DNA of 64,000 bases from Lucifuga dentata (GCA_014773175.1 VXCM01001551.1:23501-87500); one strand, 5' to 3'. Positions 18,175-32,157 are shown, counted from the stretch's first letter. Notes: generated by a model not told the origin, from the sequence alone. Program-made: numbers and translations.

Positions 18175-21100
18175 TTAAACTGATGTAACGATGTATGAGC
18201 CGTGCTCGCCGCTGCCGCCGGCGCCGCTGCCGCCTTCGCCGCCTTTTGGCTCCCGCTTCTTGGTGACGGGTGTGGGGATGAGTGAGGGGCGTGACGGGGT
18301 GGTAGATGTTGTTGCCGTGGTTGCGGTGGTTGTGGTCGTGGTGGCGTCGGCATTGCTTTTCCTGGGACTGGGCGTGTAGTTGAATGGGCTCACTCTGGCC
18401 GCCACGGCGCCGCTGCGCTGCTGGCTGCGTNCTGGGCGTGTAGTTGAATGGGCTCACTCTGGCCGCCACGGCGCCGCTGCGCTGCTGGCTGCGTTGTTGT
18501 TGATGGCGTTCAGGCGGCAGTGGCGGCGGCGGCTTGTCATCGAGGCTCTCACAGCTACGTCGCAGGTTGAGATTGGATGATGAAGAGGAGGAAGAGGAGG
18601 GAATCTTGGTCGTAGCGGCGGTGTCGATGATGGGCGGGGAGTTGGTGGTTGTTGGCGAGCGAGCGGCGGCCGAACAGGAAGAGGAGGAACGCGGGTTGTT
18701 GACAGGACAGTCCTCAAGCCGCACCCACACGTCTTCTGATTTGTCAGGTAAGCTCCTCCCCGTCAACGTATCGCCGCTGCTACTCTTCGCCTTCCTCCAC
18801 GTGCCCTTTGACCTCACCGTCGTCTCCTCTTCACTCCGCCCCTTCTCGCTGGACTCTGACGACGCCGACAGTACTGATGACGAGCTTCCTGACCGCTTCC
18901 ACGTTCCCACACGAGGTAACGATGTCGAGTGTTTCCCGCCGCTTCCCCCCGCCGCACCACCGCTGTGTTCTCGTTTCCACGTGCCGGTGCGGCTGAACCT
19001 GGACGCCGCCGCCGTGTCTTGTGGGCGTGACGGGCTCTCAGAGTGCGAGCGGTTGGCGTCCTGCCTCCTTGGCGTCATTGGTAACGGCGTATCTGGGCTA
19101 GATGGTGATTCTGCCGCCGCCGCAGATTCCTCCAGCTTCCTCTTCAGTGTGGGACTCGGCGCTTCCTTGATGAACGTTGATTGACGGACGAGCGCCGGCT
19201 TCTCTGGCTCCGCCTTCTGCTTCTTGGCAGCCACAGCGCCGCTGACCCTCGATGCTGATTCGCTCCTTGGGATTCCGCCACTACTTCTCGCCATCCCGCT
19301 CTGTTTCGCCATCCTGGAGGCAGAGGTCGATGTACCTCCTGGAGATGCTGTACGTGACAACTGTGACAGCTTTGCTCCTTTCTGATTGGCTGTTGTGGGA
19401 CGAGACGGCGTGGAATCACGGGATGANTGACAGCTTTGCTCCTTTCTGATTGGCTGTTGTGGGACGAGACGGCGTGGAATCACGGGATGACCCGCCTCCT
19501 TTTTCACAGCCGTCGTTGCTTCCTGGAGCTTTTGCCGCTGTAGTTGCCAGCGCTCTGGGCTTGCTCCGCCCCCTGGCCGCCGTCTCGGCTCTGGGTTTCC
19601 CGGTGATCAGACTCCTGTAAACTTTCTTGCCGCCGCGCAGCGCCTTCGCCTCTTCCTCCTCCTCTTCCTCCTTCTTCCTCCTGGCCTCCAGCGTGCTGCG
19701 CTCGCCCGGCTTTAGAATCCTCGCCCCGTGTTTCGCCACTTCCTGCTCTTTCTCCTCTGCCTCATCTCCTGTGTTGTTATTGGCCAGCGGGAGGCGGAAC
19801 GGCGAGCCCACAGATTTGAGAGATAACACGGAGTCTGAGTCTGACGACGGCTGGCGGGAAAGCGAAGAGGCGGCGGCGGCGGCGGCGTTCAGGCTGCTGA
19901 CGATGGAGTTGGCGCCTTCTTGGATTGCTTTCCAATCAAAGGACTCTGAATCGGGGGAGGCGGGGCTTCGCGGCGTGTCTGCAGGTTCCTCCTCTGCCAA
20001 AATGCCATCGTCTGCATTGGGAACAGGAAGTGGCGTGGCGGCAGTGGGAACAGCGGCGGCAGCTTTTTTCTTCTTCTTGGGCATGGCGGAGCTGATGCAC
20101 TCCTGCAGCAGGTCGTCCTCCGAGTCGATGCTCAGCGAGCTCAGAGAAGAGTTCCTGGAGAAACAGACGGGCGTGTCTTCCACGTGGAACGCTTTGGGAG
20201 CGTAACCACTGGAAACAGGAGGGCGGGGCTTCGATTCTGCTAGTGGCGGAGGAGAAGAGTTTGGCGCCGCTTTCCCGTCATTTTCTTCCTGTGGCGGCGG
20301 CGGCGGAGCGAACTCCTTGTTGTTGTTCTCCTGGTCGATGTCGCTGAGCGAGCTGAGGGAGGAGTTACGGGAGAAGCAGACGGGCGTGTCCTCGATGTTA
20401 AACTTCTGCTTTTCGTCCGCCGCCACCGGATTCGGCGTCGCTTTCGTTCTGGGAAAAACAGCAGCTGCTTGCTGTTTCCGCTTCCTTCTTTCTTCTTCTT
20501 CTTCTTCCTTCTTCTTCTTCTTTTCTTCTTCATCCTTCTCAACACCATCGTCTTCATCAAAGTCCAGCGAGCTGAGCGAGTCATTGCGTGAGAAGCAGCA
20601 TGGCGTCCCTTCGATGGGCGTGTAATGGCGAGGTGAGTCGAAGGCGAAGCCTGGCTTTACTTTGGCGGTTGCTGACAGGACGCCGTACGTCCGCTGAGGC
20701 ATCGGCTTCACCGGCGACGTGGGCTTCTTCTTCTGCTGCTGTGAGGGAAGAGGAGGGGGGAGGGGAGGAGGAAGGGGCGGGGCTTGTTGCTGCTCGCTGT
20801 TTGCTGCGACCCTGACGGGTTTCCTGGGTTTGGCTTTGGGCATGGCGGCGCTGATGCACTCAGCCAGGATGTCGTCGCCATTCTCGCCTTCGGGCAGCCC
20901 GGCTCGTCTTCTCTGTGAGAAAGGGGCGTGGCCTGCAGGTAAGTTTGCCGCTGCTTCCTCGTTGGGCGGCGAGTCGATGGTGAGATCACTGAGCGAGGTC
21001 GCCGTGGAGAAGTTGAGCGGCGTTCCTTCCACGCAGTAGATACGCGGCACTTCGTCCGGTGGGGGCACGACCTCCTTTCTTTGCTGTGATTGGCCACGGC

Positions 21101-24100
21101 TCTGAGGTGGGAGAAGCTTGTACACAGGAAGCTGGCTCGGTTTCCTTGGTACGGCTTGCTGCTGTTTCTTTGGTTTCCGTGACGACTTGGGCATGGCCGC
21201 GTTGATGCACGCCTCCAGGATCTCGATGTCGTCGTCGTCGTCTGATTCATCAAGCATCTGCTTTGCCGCCGCCTTGTCCTCCTCCTCCTTCCTCTCCTCC
21301 TTCCTGCCTTCCTCTTCCTCTTTCTTCTTCATCTCTGCGGCGATATACGGCTCGTCTAGACTGAGCGCGCTCAGACTGGAAGNTTTCTTCTTCATCTCTG
21401 CGGCGATATACGGCTCGTCTAGACTGAGCGCGCTCAGACTGGAAGCGCGGGAGAATCCGTGCGGCGTGCTTTCAGTGGCGAAGTGCAGCAAGACGTCGGC
21501 GCTGCTCTCTTCCTCTTCCTTCTTCTTGGCTTCTTCCTCTTCCTTTGTTTTTTCCGGCGGTACCGGTGGCGTTTTGGCGCGGCTGGGCGGCATCGTCTGA
21601 CCCGGGCTGTCAGGCAGGTCACTGGGACTGACCACGCCGCTGGGGACGCCGCTGCACGGCTCGCTGGAGCGTACGGAGCTGGCGATGGACGGGCTGGAGA
21701 AGCTGTCCAGAGAACTGACGGACGTGCAGCGGCTGAACATCAGCGGCGTCTCCTGAGCGTACGGCTGCTCCGGGGGACTTTTAGGAGTCCTGGCGCCAGA
21801 AGATGATGTCACGTGGTGATGGTGATGGTGATGGTGGGCGTGGTTGTGATGGTGGTGGTGACCCCGCCTTCCCCGTGTTGAAGGAACGGCCGCCGTTGCC
21901 GTTTGGCTTTCTGCTTCCTTTAGCTGCCGCTGTTGCTGCTGGTCGTGCGGCTCTTTCTCGCTGACAGGAAGTGTTGGGTAATCGTTACCGCCGCCGATGA
22001 CGCTCCCGCCTTTCCGCTTCCTCCCCGTGACGTCATGCTCCTCCTCTTCCTCCTCTGATGACAGAGAGGAGAGGGAGCTTCCCCGTGAGAAGCAGATGGG
22101 CGTGTCCTCCACGCAGTACGTCTGCAGCGTCTCCTGGTTGATTTTTGAACCTGCTCGACTGTTTGTGGGAGGCGGTGGGCGGAGCTTATTGGCAGAGGAG
22201 GAGGAGGGCGGGGGCAGGGAGGAAACAGCAGATTCCTCAGCTTTGAAAACAGGTTTGCGGGTGGAGTCGGTGGCGCCGTACTTTAGGCTGTAGTCGATTG
22301 GCTGCTCGCCTGAGGAGTCGCCAGTGTAGTTTGGCGTCGCCTGGACAACAACGTAGCACGAAGGTGGCACGGACGCCATCCGGTTGTTACTGGTCGCCGA
22401 GTCGCTGCCGTCGTTCCTCCTCCTAATCCTGGTTTCCTGCTCATCATCATCGCTATCGATGCCGCCGCGGTGACTCGGACTCTGCCTCCCAGAATTCAGC
22501 TGCTCGTCTGAGTACTTGAGGCTGTAGTTGATGGGCGTGTCCAACTCGCCGCCATTGTCATCTGCCATGTGATTGGCGCTGCGGATCTTGTGTGCCAGAT
22601 CAGCTGGGTACTTCCTGTAGATGCAACACTTGTTGGCGCCGCTTTCATCTGATGAATACAAGGGTTCAGATGACGGCTTGGTCTGTCCACGCTTGCCGTA
22701 GCCGTCGGCGCTCGTCACGCTGTTCAGGCTGTCGCTGGACGCTCGCACGCTGGGCGGGAACACGGGGCGTGCGTACGCTGCATCCTTGCTTGTGGTTTTT
22801 GTTGCGTCGCTGTTTTTGGGGCTAGACAGCACGGGCGTGTTGGTGTATGACCGCGCCGTACCGCCCCCTCCCGCTCCCACTCCATTCCCTCCTCGCCCCT
22901 TCCTGTGCGCCGCTTTGGGGCTGAGATTATCGATGTTATCAAAGGTCTCAGACAGCTGCTGGGCGTCCAGCTCCTCGATCAACGCCTTTTGCTTTCGGGC
23001 GTGCAGAGACGGAGCGCCGGCGCCCGGCGATACTACGCTGGCATCCTTGTAACGGGCTGGACGGTTGGCCATCAGATTGCGCAGAGCTGCGGCGCTTCCC
23101 ATGGCGATCATCTTGTGGCGTGAGTGGATGAGATTGCGCAGCATGCCCACGGCGCCGAGCTCCCACAGCGCCTCCTGGTCTTTGGCGTCGCGCGCCGACA
23201 GGTTCCACAGCGTCCCGCAGGCATTCGACACGATGGTCAGACTGTGAGACTTCAGGTGCTGCAGCAGAGTCGGCAAGCAGCCGTGCTCCCGCAGGATCTG
23301 CCTGCAAGACCAGAAAAAGGGCAGAAAGACAAAAGTCAACTTTGGGTTCCAGAGTTAACGTTAAAAACTTCATAAGAACTTTTACTGCTCAAAGAAACGT
23401 GACACAACGAGCTTTAGCATTAACCTGTGAGCCTCGTTGGTGGCGATGAGGCTGGAGACGTTACGCAGGATGCCGCCGCCGCTCTCAATGATAGCGAGCG
23501 TGTTGGTGTGGCTGTGGTGCGTCAGCGTTCCCACCAGAAACGCCAGAGCGCCGTCGACGGCGCAGATGTCAGCTTTATTCTCTGTGCAGTGAGCCGAAAG
23601 GTTCCAGAGCGCGCTCAGTACTGACTTCAGGGTCGACTCCTGAGCGGAAGACGACAAACAGAGAAAGTCGCAGGTCACGCCTGCAGAAAGAAAAGATTCT
23701 CACGTCTTTGTTACTGGATGTTTCGTAGTTTTTGTTTACCTTCTGGACGTCAAGTGCACAGCCCATCAGCGCTCGCACGCTGCCAACCTCACGCAGCGTT
23801 TTCTTACTGTTGACGTCAGCACGCCACGACAGATTCCTCAGAACGCTCGCTATTACCTTAAAGCAGACAGAAAAATATGCACATATTTATGTAAAAAAAA
23901 AAAAAAAAAAANAAAAAAAAAAAAAAAAAACACAAATAAAATAAAATTTAAAAAAAAGGGAAAACTCCAATTTTACCCTAAAAAAGCTCTAAGGGTTAGC
24001 CCCGCCCCTTTCTACCTGCTCTTAACCACATCCCTCTGTTTCCTGCTCCTGTACTTTACACAGTCCCCTCTCTGCCCTGAGCCCCGCCCCTCTGACCAGA

Positions 24101-27100
24101 GCCCCACCCATCTCTGCCAACTCCATACCTGCTGCAGGTCTTCGCTCTCAGACTTCAGCTGGGCGACCATCGCTCTCATGCAGCCCTTCATGGAGCACAG
24201 CGTGGCCTGATGGGAAAAAAAACATCACAGTGATGCTGTGTTCTGATTGGTTACTGCTCTGAGCTCTGGAGAAAAATATGTCAGAAAGTTTCAGGCTGAA
24301 GTTCAGGCAAAGACTACATTTTAATAAACTAAAAAAGAAAATAAAAGTTAAAGAGATTTTAAAAATCATGCTAACAAACTTCTATTATATCATAACGACG
24401 TCAGAATCAGCAAAATGAAAACATGTTAGCAGCAGATATTTCTGTGTCGGGCTTGTTGTTGTGTGTTGTTCATGTTTTTTCTCACTTTATTGGCTACGTC
24501 TCCAAACGTGAGGTTTGTCAGTGCCATGCCGGCGTAGCGTCGCAACGTTACGCTGTAGTGATCACTGCTCAGACCAAACATCTCACAGTCCACCTGCAGC
24601 AGCTCCGCCACCGCCTGCAGACCGCCTGCAGGGAAAAAAAACACCAAATTCATATCAACGGTAAACCTGCAGACCACCTGCAGGGCGTAAAGCACAGACA
24701 GGAAGTGGTTCTCTCACCGAGTTCATTCATGGCGTGTCGATGTTCTTCGTCGAAGGACAGCTTCATGAGGACGCAGACAGCGGGACAGATCTGATGCTCC
24801 ACAGGAGACGGCACTAAAACACAAACACTTCCTGTTTCTTTTCAAAGTAAACTTCTTCTCTGCTCAATAAAGTTTCATGTTGTTTCTGTTATTTGTTTTT
24901 AATTCTTTTTTCATCCCTCCATGAAACCAGTTTAAAGTTAAAGGGCCATACTGGTGATTTTTCATGTTTGAGCCCAATAAATACAATCTGCATACATGTT
25001 ACATGCTACGTTACTGAAAATCATTTTCCAAACATAAAACTGTAAGTTATTTTCCTGTTTTTCTTTCATCATCAGAAGTTCAGGTGAGACAAACACCTTA
25101 AATTCTGTTTCACCGGATAACGTTTACGCACAGTTGTAGAAGTCACGGTACTTTTAATTAAAAGTCGTCTTGTCCTGGGACTATATTTCCCGTGGAGACG
25201 CACGCCGTCCTCCATGCAGCTCCATGTTGGATCGGTTCAACAACAAATATAACACGTTTTGTTCTGTGTGATTATTTATTTCAGACGTTTCACGTCTAAA
25301 GGTGATTTTTATGTCGCTGACTGTCATAGGAATAAACTGAAACCAATGACAGTCTGGAAGGTAGGAAAGACAATTCTAGTATTTACCGCTCCGGTAGCAT
25401 GTGGTGGAAAATGGTTGTCAGTAATGTAACATGTATGCAAGTTGCATGTATTGGGCTTAATCATGTAAAACCACTAGTATGGTCCTTTAAGAGCAGAACA
25501 CGTTTCCTGCTTCGTTCTCATTTATTTGGAGTGTTTGACGTACTGGGGTTGTCCTCCTGGTCGACGCCCCTCTCATGGTTCTCCTGCCAGCTCCAGCACG
25601 CCTCGCAGTAATGGCGGACTTGTTCCAGCAGGTGCAGCACGCGGATCTCGCGGCGCCCCCTCTTGTCGTCCGGCTGGCTATGCACGATGTTATGCAGCGC
25701 TGCCGAGGCACGAGCACGAGCTTCTTTGCTGCCACGAGAGTTACCTGACCACGCAGGAGGACACAAAATGAGCTACGATAACACACTAGTTGCAGCCAAT
25801 CACCATCTATCTCGCTCTCCTTACCTAGCAACAGCGAGTCCTTGTCGTTGCCATGCAGCAGCTGGATGAGCAGCGGCAGGCAGCCGGACTGACGCATGGC
25901 GATGCACGAGTCCTGTGAGCTCGACATGGCGAGCAGCGTCCGTGACATGTCGTCTTTATCGTGTGTCCCCAGCATGGACAGGAGACTGTACACCATCTCC
26001 ACCTGCAGGGGGCGGAGCTTCTTTAGCTCTCACAGTTCATATTTAAATAAAAAGCAGAGTTCAGACTCACAACAGAAATGTAATAAAAAGGCGACAGAAT
26101 CGGAGAATTCCCATTGATCACTTTCTCTCTTCCCTCACTCACCTTAGTGCCCAGGTGGCTGGTGATTCGTCGAGGCACAGAGTAGCTTGTGTCATTGGCC
26201 GGCTCGTGGTCCAATCGGCTGCTGGAGCTCTGGAGGAAAAAATAAAGGAAGTTTAGAAAAGAATTAATTCTGTACAAACTACAAAACAATTAGGAAAAGA
26301 AAGAAAAACTGAACAAAGTGACACCTGAGCAGCAGCAGCCAATCCGCTGCTGTCGCTCGCCCCCTTAACACCCTCCTCCTGAGGAGAGAGAGAGAGAGAG
26401 AGAGACAGAAAGAGACACGATTAGAATGAGTNCCCTCCTCCTGAGGAGAGAGAGAGAGAGAGAGAGACAGAAAGAGACACGATTAGAATGAGTGAAGAAT
26501 AATAATGTAAAAACTGGAGGGATGTGCTGTTTGGTGTGTGTAGCTGTTGTGTGTGCGTGTGTGTAGCTGTTGTGTGTGTGTGTACCTGTTGTGTGTGTAA
26601 CCTGGCTCCCAGTCTCAGAATGTCTTTTTCTATCTGCTGAATCTGAGACACGCGAGCCTAAAAATGACAGTCACATAATGATGTCAGCAGGCAGCAAACT
26701 GATCTGATTGGTTCCTGGTTTGATCTAATCTAAATCTGATTGGTTCTGATGCTGGTAAACTGGTTACCTGGGCTCTCCTCTCCATCTCCTGGCAGGAGCC
26801 GAGCTGCTCCTCCATCGCCGAGCGGATCTGACGAGCTTCAAACTCCAGCTGACGGCGACTCATGTCTGTCTGCAGAGTGAACTGATGAACAACAAACACG
26901 CTATTTAAGATGAAACACGCTACAAAACCTTCTGAACAACAAAACACGCCGTTCACTCCGTGTCTTTATTTAACCACGCTGCAACACATACTTCCTGTAC
27001 ATTTAAACGGTCTTTGGCTTTGTCCACTGACAATTTCAATAAAGTTTAATTGACAAACACAGCTGTGCCAACAAACACCATCTGATCTAGAGCGTTTCCA

Positions 27101-27859
27101 CATAGATAGAACGTCTAACGCCGCAGGTCGCGTGGAAATTCAGTCCGACTCTAAAAACGAATCCGACCAAACAGAGGTAAAATCAGCATGAAAACCTCGT
27201 TTCTGCTCGGCTTTTAGGATAAAACTTCTTCTGGATCCAGAATTTGATCCTGATCACCTCCAAAATTTTATCACTTCTTCCTCCTGGCATTTTTTATCTG
27301 TCCCCCAAATTTCATCAAAATCTGTCCATAGCGTTTCCAGATATCCTGCTAACAAACAAACAAAAATGGTCACATGACCTGCTCGCGGAGCTAGCAGCAA
27401 CGCTTAGCGTCAGTGAGGAGAAGAAGGTCGACGTACGTTTTCTGTGAGCGGCAGGCTGTCGATCCTCTTGGTGAGGTTCTGCAGCTGAGCGTAGTACCAG
27501 TCCTTCTCCTTCTCCTCCTTCTCCAGCTCAGCCAGGAGCAGAGACCTGCAGGAGCAGCAGGAGCTCCGTCAGCCACAACACAGCAGCAGCAACAGCATCA
27601 ATGCAGCATGCAGCGCAACTACCTCTCCTTCTCCAGATCCTCCAGGCAACGCCCATGGCTCTCTCTGCCCACAGACTGCAGCCCTCTCCTGGGGAAGCCA
27701 GCAGCCACGGAGGGGCCCAGAGCTCCACCTCCTCCTCCTGCACCTCCTCCTGCCCCTCCAGAGCCGCTGGAGCCTGAGCTGGAGGACGACAAAGGGGGCA
27801 GAGGAGGCCTCAACCTGGGCTTAAAACCTGCCGAATCCAGGCTCATCTCTGGGGGGGGN

Positions 27860-27905
<46 letters not shown>

Positions 27906-28809
27906 TTACTGTCAGTGTGTGTTATTGTCACCCTTCAGCATCTCAACTTGCTTTGGCTTGTGTGTGTGCATGTGTGTTAGAGTGTGAGCTTGTTTATATG
28001 TGCGTGTGTTCTCACCCTTCAGCCTCTCAATCAATTCGAACTGACTTCCTGTCGATTCCCCTGATTCTTCTTCTATGGTGCCCTGCAGCTGCTTCAGCAC
28101 TTCCTGTTTGTTGGGGGAGGGGCACAGCGAGTTACATTCAGCAGCAAACCAGCAGAGGGAGATAAACTTCACTTTTCTAAACATACAATGACATTCAATG
28201 ACAATTTATTCAACATACTATATATTTTTTTATTCTTTATTTTAATTCAACTTTTTACATTATAATTTGAACAAAAATCAGAATATGGGGTGTTTTGTTT
28301 TTAAAGGAAAAAAGTTACAAAAATAGGCATATAAACATAAATTCATACCCATATACTGTAGACACTTCTACAGTCACATATATATAAAAGAGAATTTCAA
28401 CATACTAAATTTAACAATACTTTGTTATTTCAAATAATTATTACAAACATAATCATTACATTTTTAAAAACATAATGAAACAAAAATTACCACCACAACT
28501 TTCAAACTAGACATAAGAAACATTTAAATCTGAATAAAAATGGCAAAATCTGAAAAAAACTAATTTATCACAACAGAAAATTGTGCAACCGACTGGGTGA
28601 GCATTCCTATGGAAATAAGAGGAATAAAAAACAATAACCAACATTAGATTTAATCACATTTAAAAAGTGATTAACAGCCTCACACCGTCTGATTCTAACC
28701 GGTACTTCCTGCTCTCCGTGTTCATTTTCAGCAGTAAAAAGAATAAGTGTTCCGTTGTTCCAAACTCACCACGATGAAGCGGCAACGTTCATACAGCGAC
28801 ATGGTAGAA

Positions 28810-28877
<68 letters not shown>

Positions 28878-29331
28878 TCCTTCTTTGTGTCCTTTTTTTG
28901 TCATCAGCAGGAAAGAAAACAGGACGTGAGGAAACAGGAAACAGGAGTTGTGTGTTTAGAGAGGAAGTAAGAAAAATTAAGAATGGCAGATAAAAACAAA
29001 ATATCTACACAGAAAATAAAAGAGAAATGACAATAAGGATGAAATGAATGAAAGACAAATCAGAAATGAGATTAAAAAAAGAAGAGAAACAGCAAAATCT
29101 AAGAACTTAAGTACGTATAAAAAGAGCTGAAAAAACAAACAAGTCCTGTATAAGGATTTAAAGATAAAATCCAGATACAAAGTAAAAATCTGTAAAAAGA
29201 AAAGAAACAAACAAAAAGGAAGAACGGACAGAGGAAGAAAAAAGAAGAATAATCAGATGCCTTTCAAATCAAAGATCATCTAACTGACAGAAAGCCTGTG
29301 ATTGGTGGAAAACACCAGAAGTGTATTCTGG

Positions 29332-29385
<54 letters not shown>

Positions 29386-29599
29386 GTCTGGGTTCCTACA
29401 GTCAAAATGATCACAGGTCTTGTTCATACGTGTTCGTGGCATGTTAACATATGCGTCACACTACCTTCATGTTGGAGGCCTCCGTCTCCAGTTTGGTCAG
29501 GTGGTTGGAGTTGTCCTGCAGCTCCTGTCTCAGGTTGGAGTTTTCCATCTTTAGAACCTCCACTTGCCTCAGCAGCTGGTCGTAGGATGCAGCCGCCAT
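18175..29599 (-). CDS. apc: Adenomatous polyposis coli tumour suppressor (apc), complete coding region
   Basis: Wnt scaffold of the beta-catenin destruction complex, also a microtubule and cell-polarity factor. Coding exons: 29465-29599 (MAAASYDQLLRQVEVLK oligomerisation coil), 28016-28103, 27623-27848, 27437-27545, 26768-26881, 26586-26657, 26325-26378, 26143-26229, 25825-26002, 25544-25744, 24718-24813, 24486-24625, 24129-24206, 23740-23856, 23425-23639 and a huge last exon 18175-23301. Armadillo repeats span roughly 26002 down to 22950. The last exon shows two clear 15-aa repeats (DTPINYSLKYSDEQL; QPIDYSLKY), seven 20-aa beta-catenin repeats (VEDTPVCFSR type), three SAMP-like axin sites, Ser/Arg-rich basic stretches, an EB1-type SLIPTP motif and the C-terminal PDZ ligand VTSV. 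The 15-aa repeats and VTSV favour apc over apc2. Ns at 18431, 19427 and 21383, each flanked by about 62-66 bp direct copies, break the frame artificially; otherwise the frame is intact. Glu/Lys runs between boxes are longer than I recall in mammals. Confidence 0.97.
18365..18496. other. duplicated junction around N 18431 in apc last exon
   Basis: About 66 bp (CTGGGCGTGTAG ... GGCTGCGT) repeated on both sides of one N. Creates a false frameshift near the apc C-terminus; either copy alone continues the frame to VTSV. Confidence 0.9.
19364..19490. other. duplicated junction around N 19427 in apc last exon
   Basis: 63 bp repeated exactly on each side of the N, inside the Ser-rich region. False frameshift in apc. 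Confidence 0.92.
21321..21445. other. duplicated junction around N 21383 in apc last exon
   Basis: 62 bp covering part of the third 20-aa repeat (SSLSALSLDEP) repeated on each side of the N. False frameshift, and would miscount repeats if taken literally. Confidence 0.92.
23893..23930. other. A-run gap in apc intron
   Basis: Single N at 23912 inside a long A homopolymer in the intron between exons 23740-23856 and 24129-24206. No coding sequence affected. Confidence 0.8.
24938..25490. mobile_element. palindromic MITE copy
   Basis: Non-coding element of about 550 bp in an apc intron. Its ends are inverted copies of one another: TTAAAGGGCCATACTGGTG at the left and, reverse-complemented, TTAAAGGACCATACTAGTGG at the right. 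The similarity continues for about 70 bp (GAGCCCAATAAATACAA...). The internal block is shared with the other copies in this window. Confidence 0.75.
27859..27902. repeat. G-run with N, then (GA)n
   Basis: A single N at 27859 between a G-run and a (GA)n tract, about 10 bp outside the acceptor of the apc exon 27623-27848. The acceptor itself is readable. Confidence 0.85.
28819..28873. repeat. (CA)n microsatellite in apc intron
   Basis: Uninterrupted CA dinucleotide array. Confidence 0.95.
29334..29384. repeat. (GA)n microsatellite in apc intron
   Basis: Uninterrupted GA array about 80 bp from the donor of the first apc coding exon. Confidence 0.95.
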
Positions 29600-29814
29600 C
29601 TTGAAGGACTGACGTCTGACCTGTAGGAATACAAAGAGGGCGTGGTTACATTAAAGAGGGCGTGGTTACATCCTGATGCTGCTGTACATGTTGTGATGGT
29701 TTGGCTGTTTGAGGCAGGTCAGGATTCTGGCATGAAATGCACATGTCACAACACACATACACACACACACACATCAGCTGCCAAATCCACTCAGGTGAGC
29801 TATGTGTATCCTAA

Positions 29815-30350
29815 CACAACAACAACCATCCTACAGTAACACAACAACCATCCTACAGTAACACAACAACAACCATCCTACAGTAACACAACAACCACAA
29901 CAACAATCCTAACACAACAACATCCTACAGTAACACAATAACAATCATCCTACAGTAACACAACAACAACCATCATACAGTAACACAACAACAACCATCA
30001 TACAGTAACACAACAACAATCATCCTACAGTAACACAACAACCATCATACTGTAACACAACAACAACTGTAACACAACAACAACCATCCTACAACAACCA
30101 TCCTACAGTAACACAACAACAATCATCCTACAGTAACAAAACAACAACCATCATACAGTAACACAACAACAACCATCATACAGTAACACAACAACAATCA
30201 TCCTACAGTAACACAACAACAACCATCCTACAGTAATACAACAACCATCCTACAGTAACACAACAACCATCTTACAATAACACAACAAACAAAAACACCC
30301 TACAAAATTAAAAACAAACATGCTACAGTAAGACAACAACAACAAGGCAA
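29815..30350. repeat. minisatellite, unit about 25 bp
   Basis: About twenty imperfect copies of a unit built from ACAGTAACACAACAACAA and CCATCCT, with length variants. In the first intron of apc. Confidence 0.9.
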
Positions 30351-32119
30351 CACAACATTTCTGAAGAGATTTGTCTCCATTTTAAATTGATGCTATATAT
30401 TTTATTCATCACAAAAACCCACAAATTATTAACAAAGTTACCAAAGTTGGTCCATAACATGTCTAAAAAGCTGTTTTTGTCTTTTTTTTCATATATCATA
30501 CTGCTTCTCTGTGATTGGTTATCACATTTTTGTAGGCATGGCCTATTTGGCAAATTGCCAGAATTCTGGAACACAACCAAATTAGAGAAATACGCACATA
30601 TCAATAGTGAGCGATCCTGCACAGTGACGTCATTTGGCCTGTAGATGGCGCTACAGCAGCATGATACATAAATATACGTAAATATCAATAACTCAGCATC
30701 ACGAGTTCTGAAAATTCATCCTTTTACAAAGTCTTAATATTCCCAGAAAGAATTCAGGAATTCTCCAAATATCATGGACACCAGACAGCCAATCAGATTC
30801 TTTGTCTGTCGCTATGTGGAGTCTGATACATATTAAATATCTCCAAAGAGGATTGGTTGGCTGTGGCAGAAGGAGGAGCTCTCTGAGGGGCCACATATTG
30901 ATCATGATCGAATGATTGATTAGCGTTTAAATTTGGTGAAGGCAAATAAATGATTCACTCTCAGTGAACAAATGCAGCAGCAAGAAAATGGCAGCAAACA
31001 AATCCCTCAATTCCTCTTCCATATTTCCTTTTATCATCCCTCCTTCTTTTTAATCATCTCTACCCATCTTTTCATTTATTCCTCAGCTCTCTCCATCCTT
31101 CCATTTTTTTTCTCTGTCGCTTCTCCTTCTCCTTGATAGTCTTACTGGGATTCCTTTCTTCCTTCCTCCCCTCCTCTCTGCCTCCTTCAATCATCCTCCA
31201 TCACTTGGCAGCCATTTTCTCTCCCTCTTTTCTCCTTACTCTCACTTATTCTCTTCCTCCTCCTTTCTCTCTCTTTTCCAAATACAATAAAATCAAAATT
31301 CAGAGGAAAGAAAAGACATAAATGAATGACAGAAAGAGACAATGAAAGAAAAGAAAAGCACTGACCTCATCCCCTCCCTCCCTCTCTGTCTTTCACTCCC
31401 TCTCGCTTATTTCTTTCTCCAATTTGAGCAAAACTGAACAAATAAAAGAGAGAGCAACAGAAAGACAGAGAGAAGTGGACAGAAATGTGTGAAGAAGGGA
31501 TGGATGAATAAAAAAAAATAGAAAATGGCAGCTCACCCCATCGCTGTAGCCTCCATTACTCGCTCCCCCCACCCTCCCTCTCGTTCTCTCTCTCTGTCTG
31601 TCTGACAGAGGGCCATCAGCTGGGCGAGCAAGTAGCCAATCAGAAGACAGAGACAATGATAGGGTAGGGAGGGGCTTGCCCCCCCCCCCATCATGCTTTG
31701 CTGCAGCCCGATGACTGCAGGCAAACTAACAGGACACCAGCAGTGATGACATCGTTTACATCAATTATTCAATCAGCTGATGATGGAGTTTTAATAATCA
31801 TTTCTGCAGTAAAACTCAACTTTTTATTTCTCTGTAAACTCAAACTCCTGGTGTCTTAAAACTGTAGAAAACCTATGAAGAATCACTTTGAAACGGCTAC
31901 TTTTGACTTTTTCCAGACTAAATGACTAACACAATCATTGGAAACAAAATTTAACAGATTAATTATGAAAAGGATTGGTAATTAGAGCTCCATCCCTTCA
32001 GTCTGTTGAAATTCTGAAACACATAAAGAGCCTACAGAGAGGATGAAATGATGAAACACAAAACTCAGAGAGGATTAAAGCTTCAGAAATGTATGTGTGA
32101 GAATGAGGATTCTGATGAG

Positions 32120-32121
<2 letters not shown>

Positions 32122-32157
<36 letters not shown>

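Noticed and set aside
18534..19184. 216-codon plus-strand ORF
   Set aside because: Antisense shadow of the apc last exon; the minus strand matches apc throughout.
18175..23301. apc as a frameshifted pseudogene
   Set aside because: All breaks coincide with N plus direct copies; the rest of the exon and all functional motifs including VTSV are intact.
18175..29599. apc2 instead of apc
   Set aside because: 15-aa repeats, post-armadillo sequence, C-terminal VTSV and the epb41l4a neighbour fit apc better.
29815..30350. CRISPR-like direct repeats
   Set aside because: Units vary in length and are contiguous without unique spacers; a eukaryotic intronic minisatellite.
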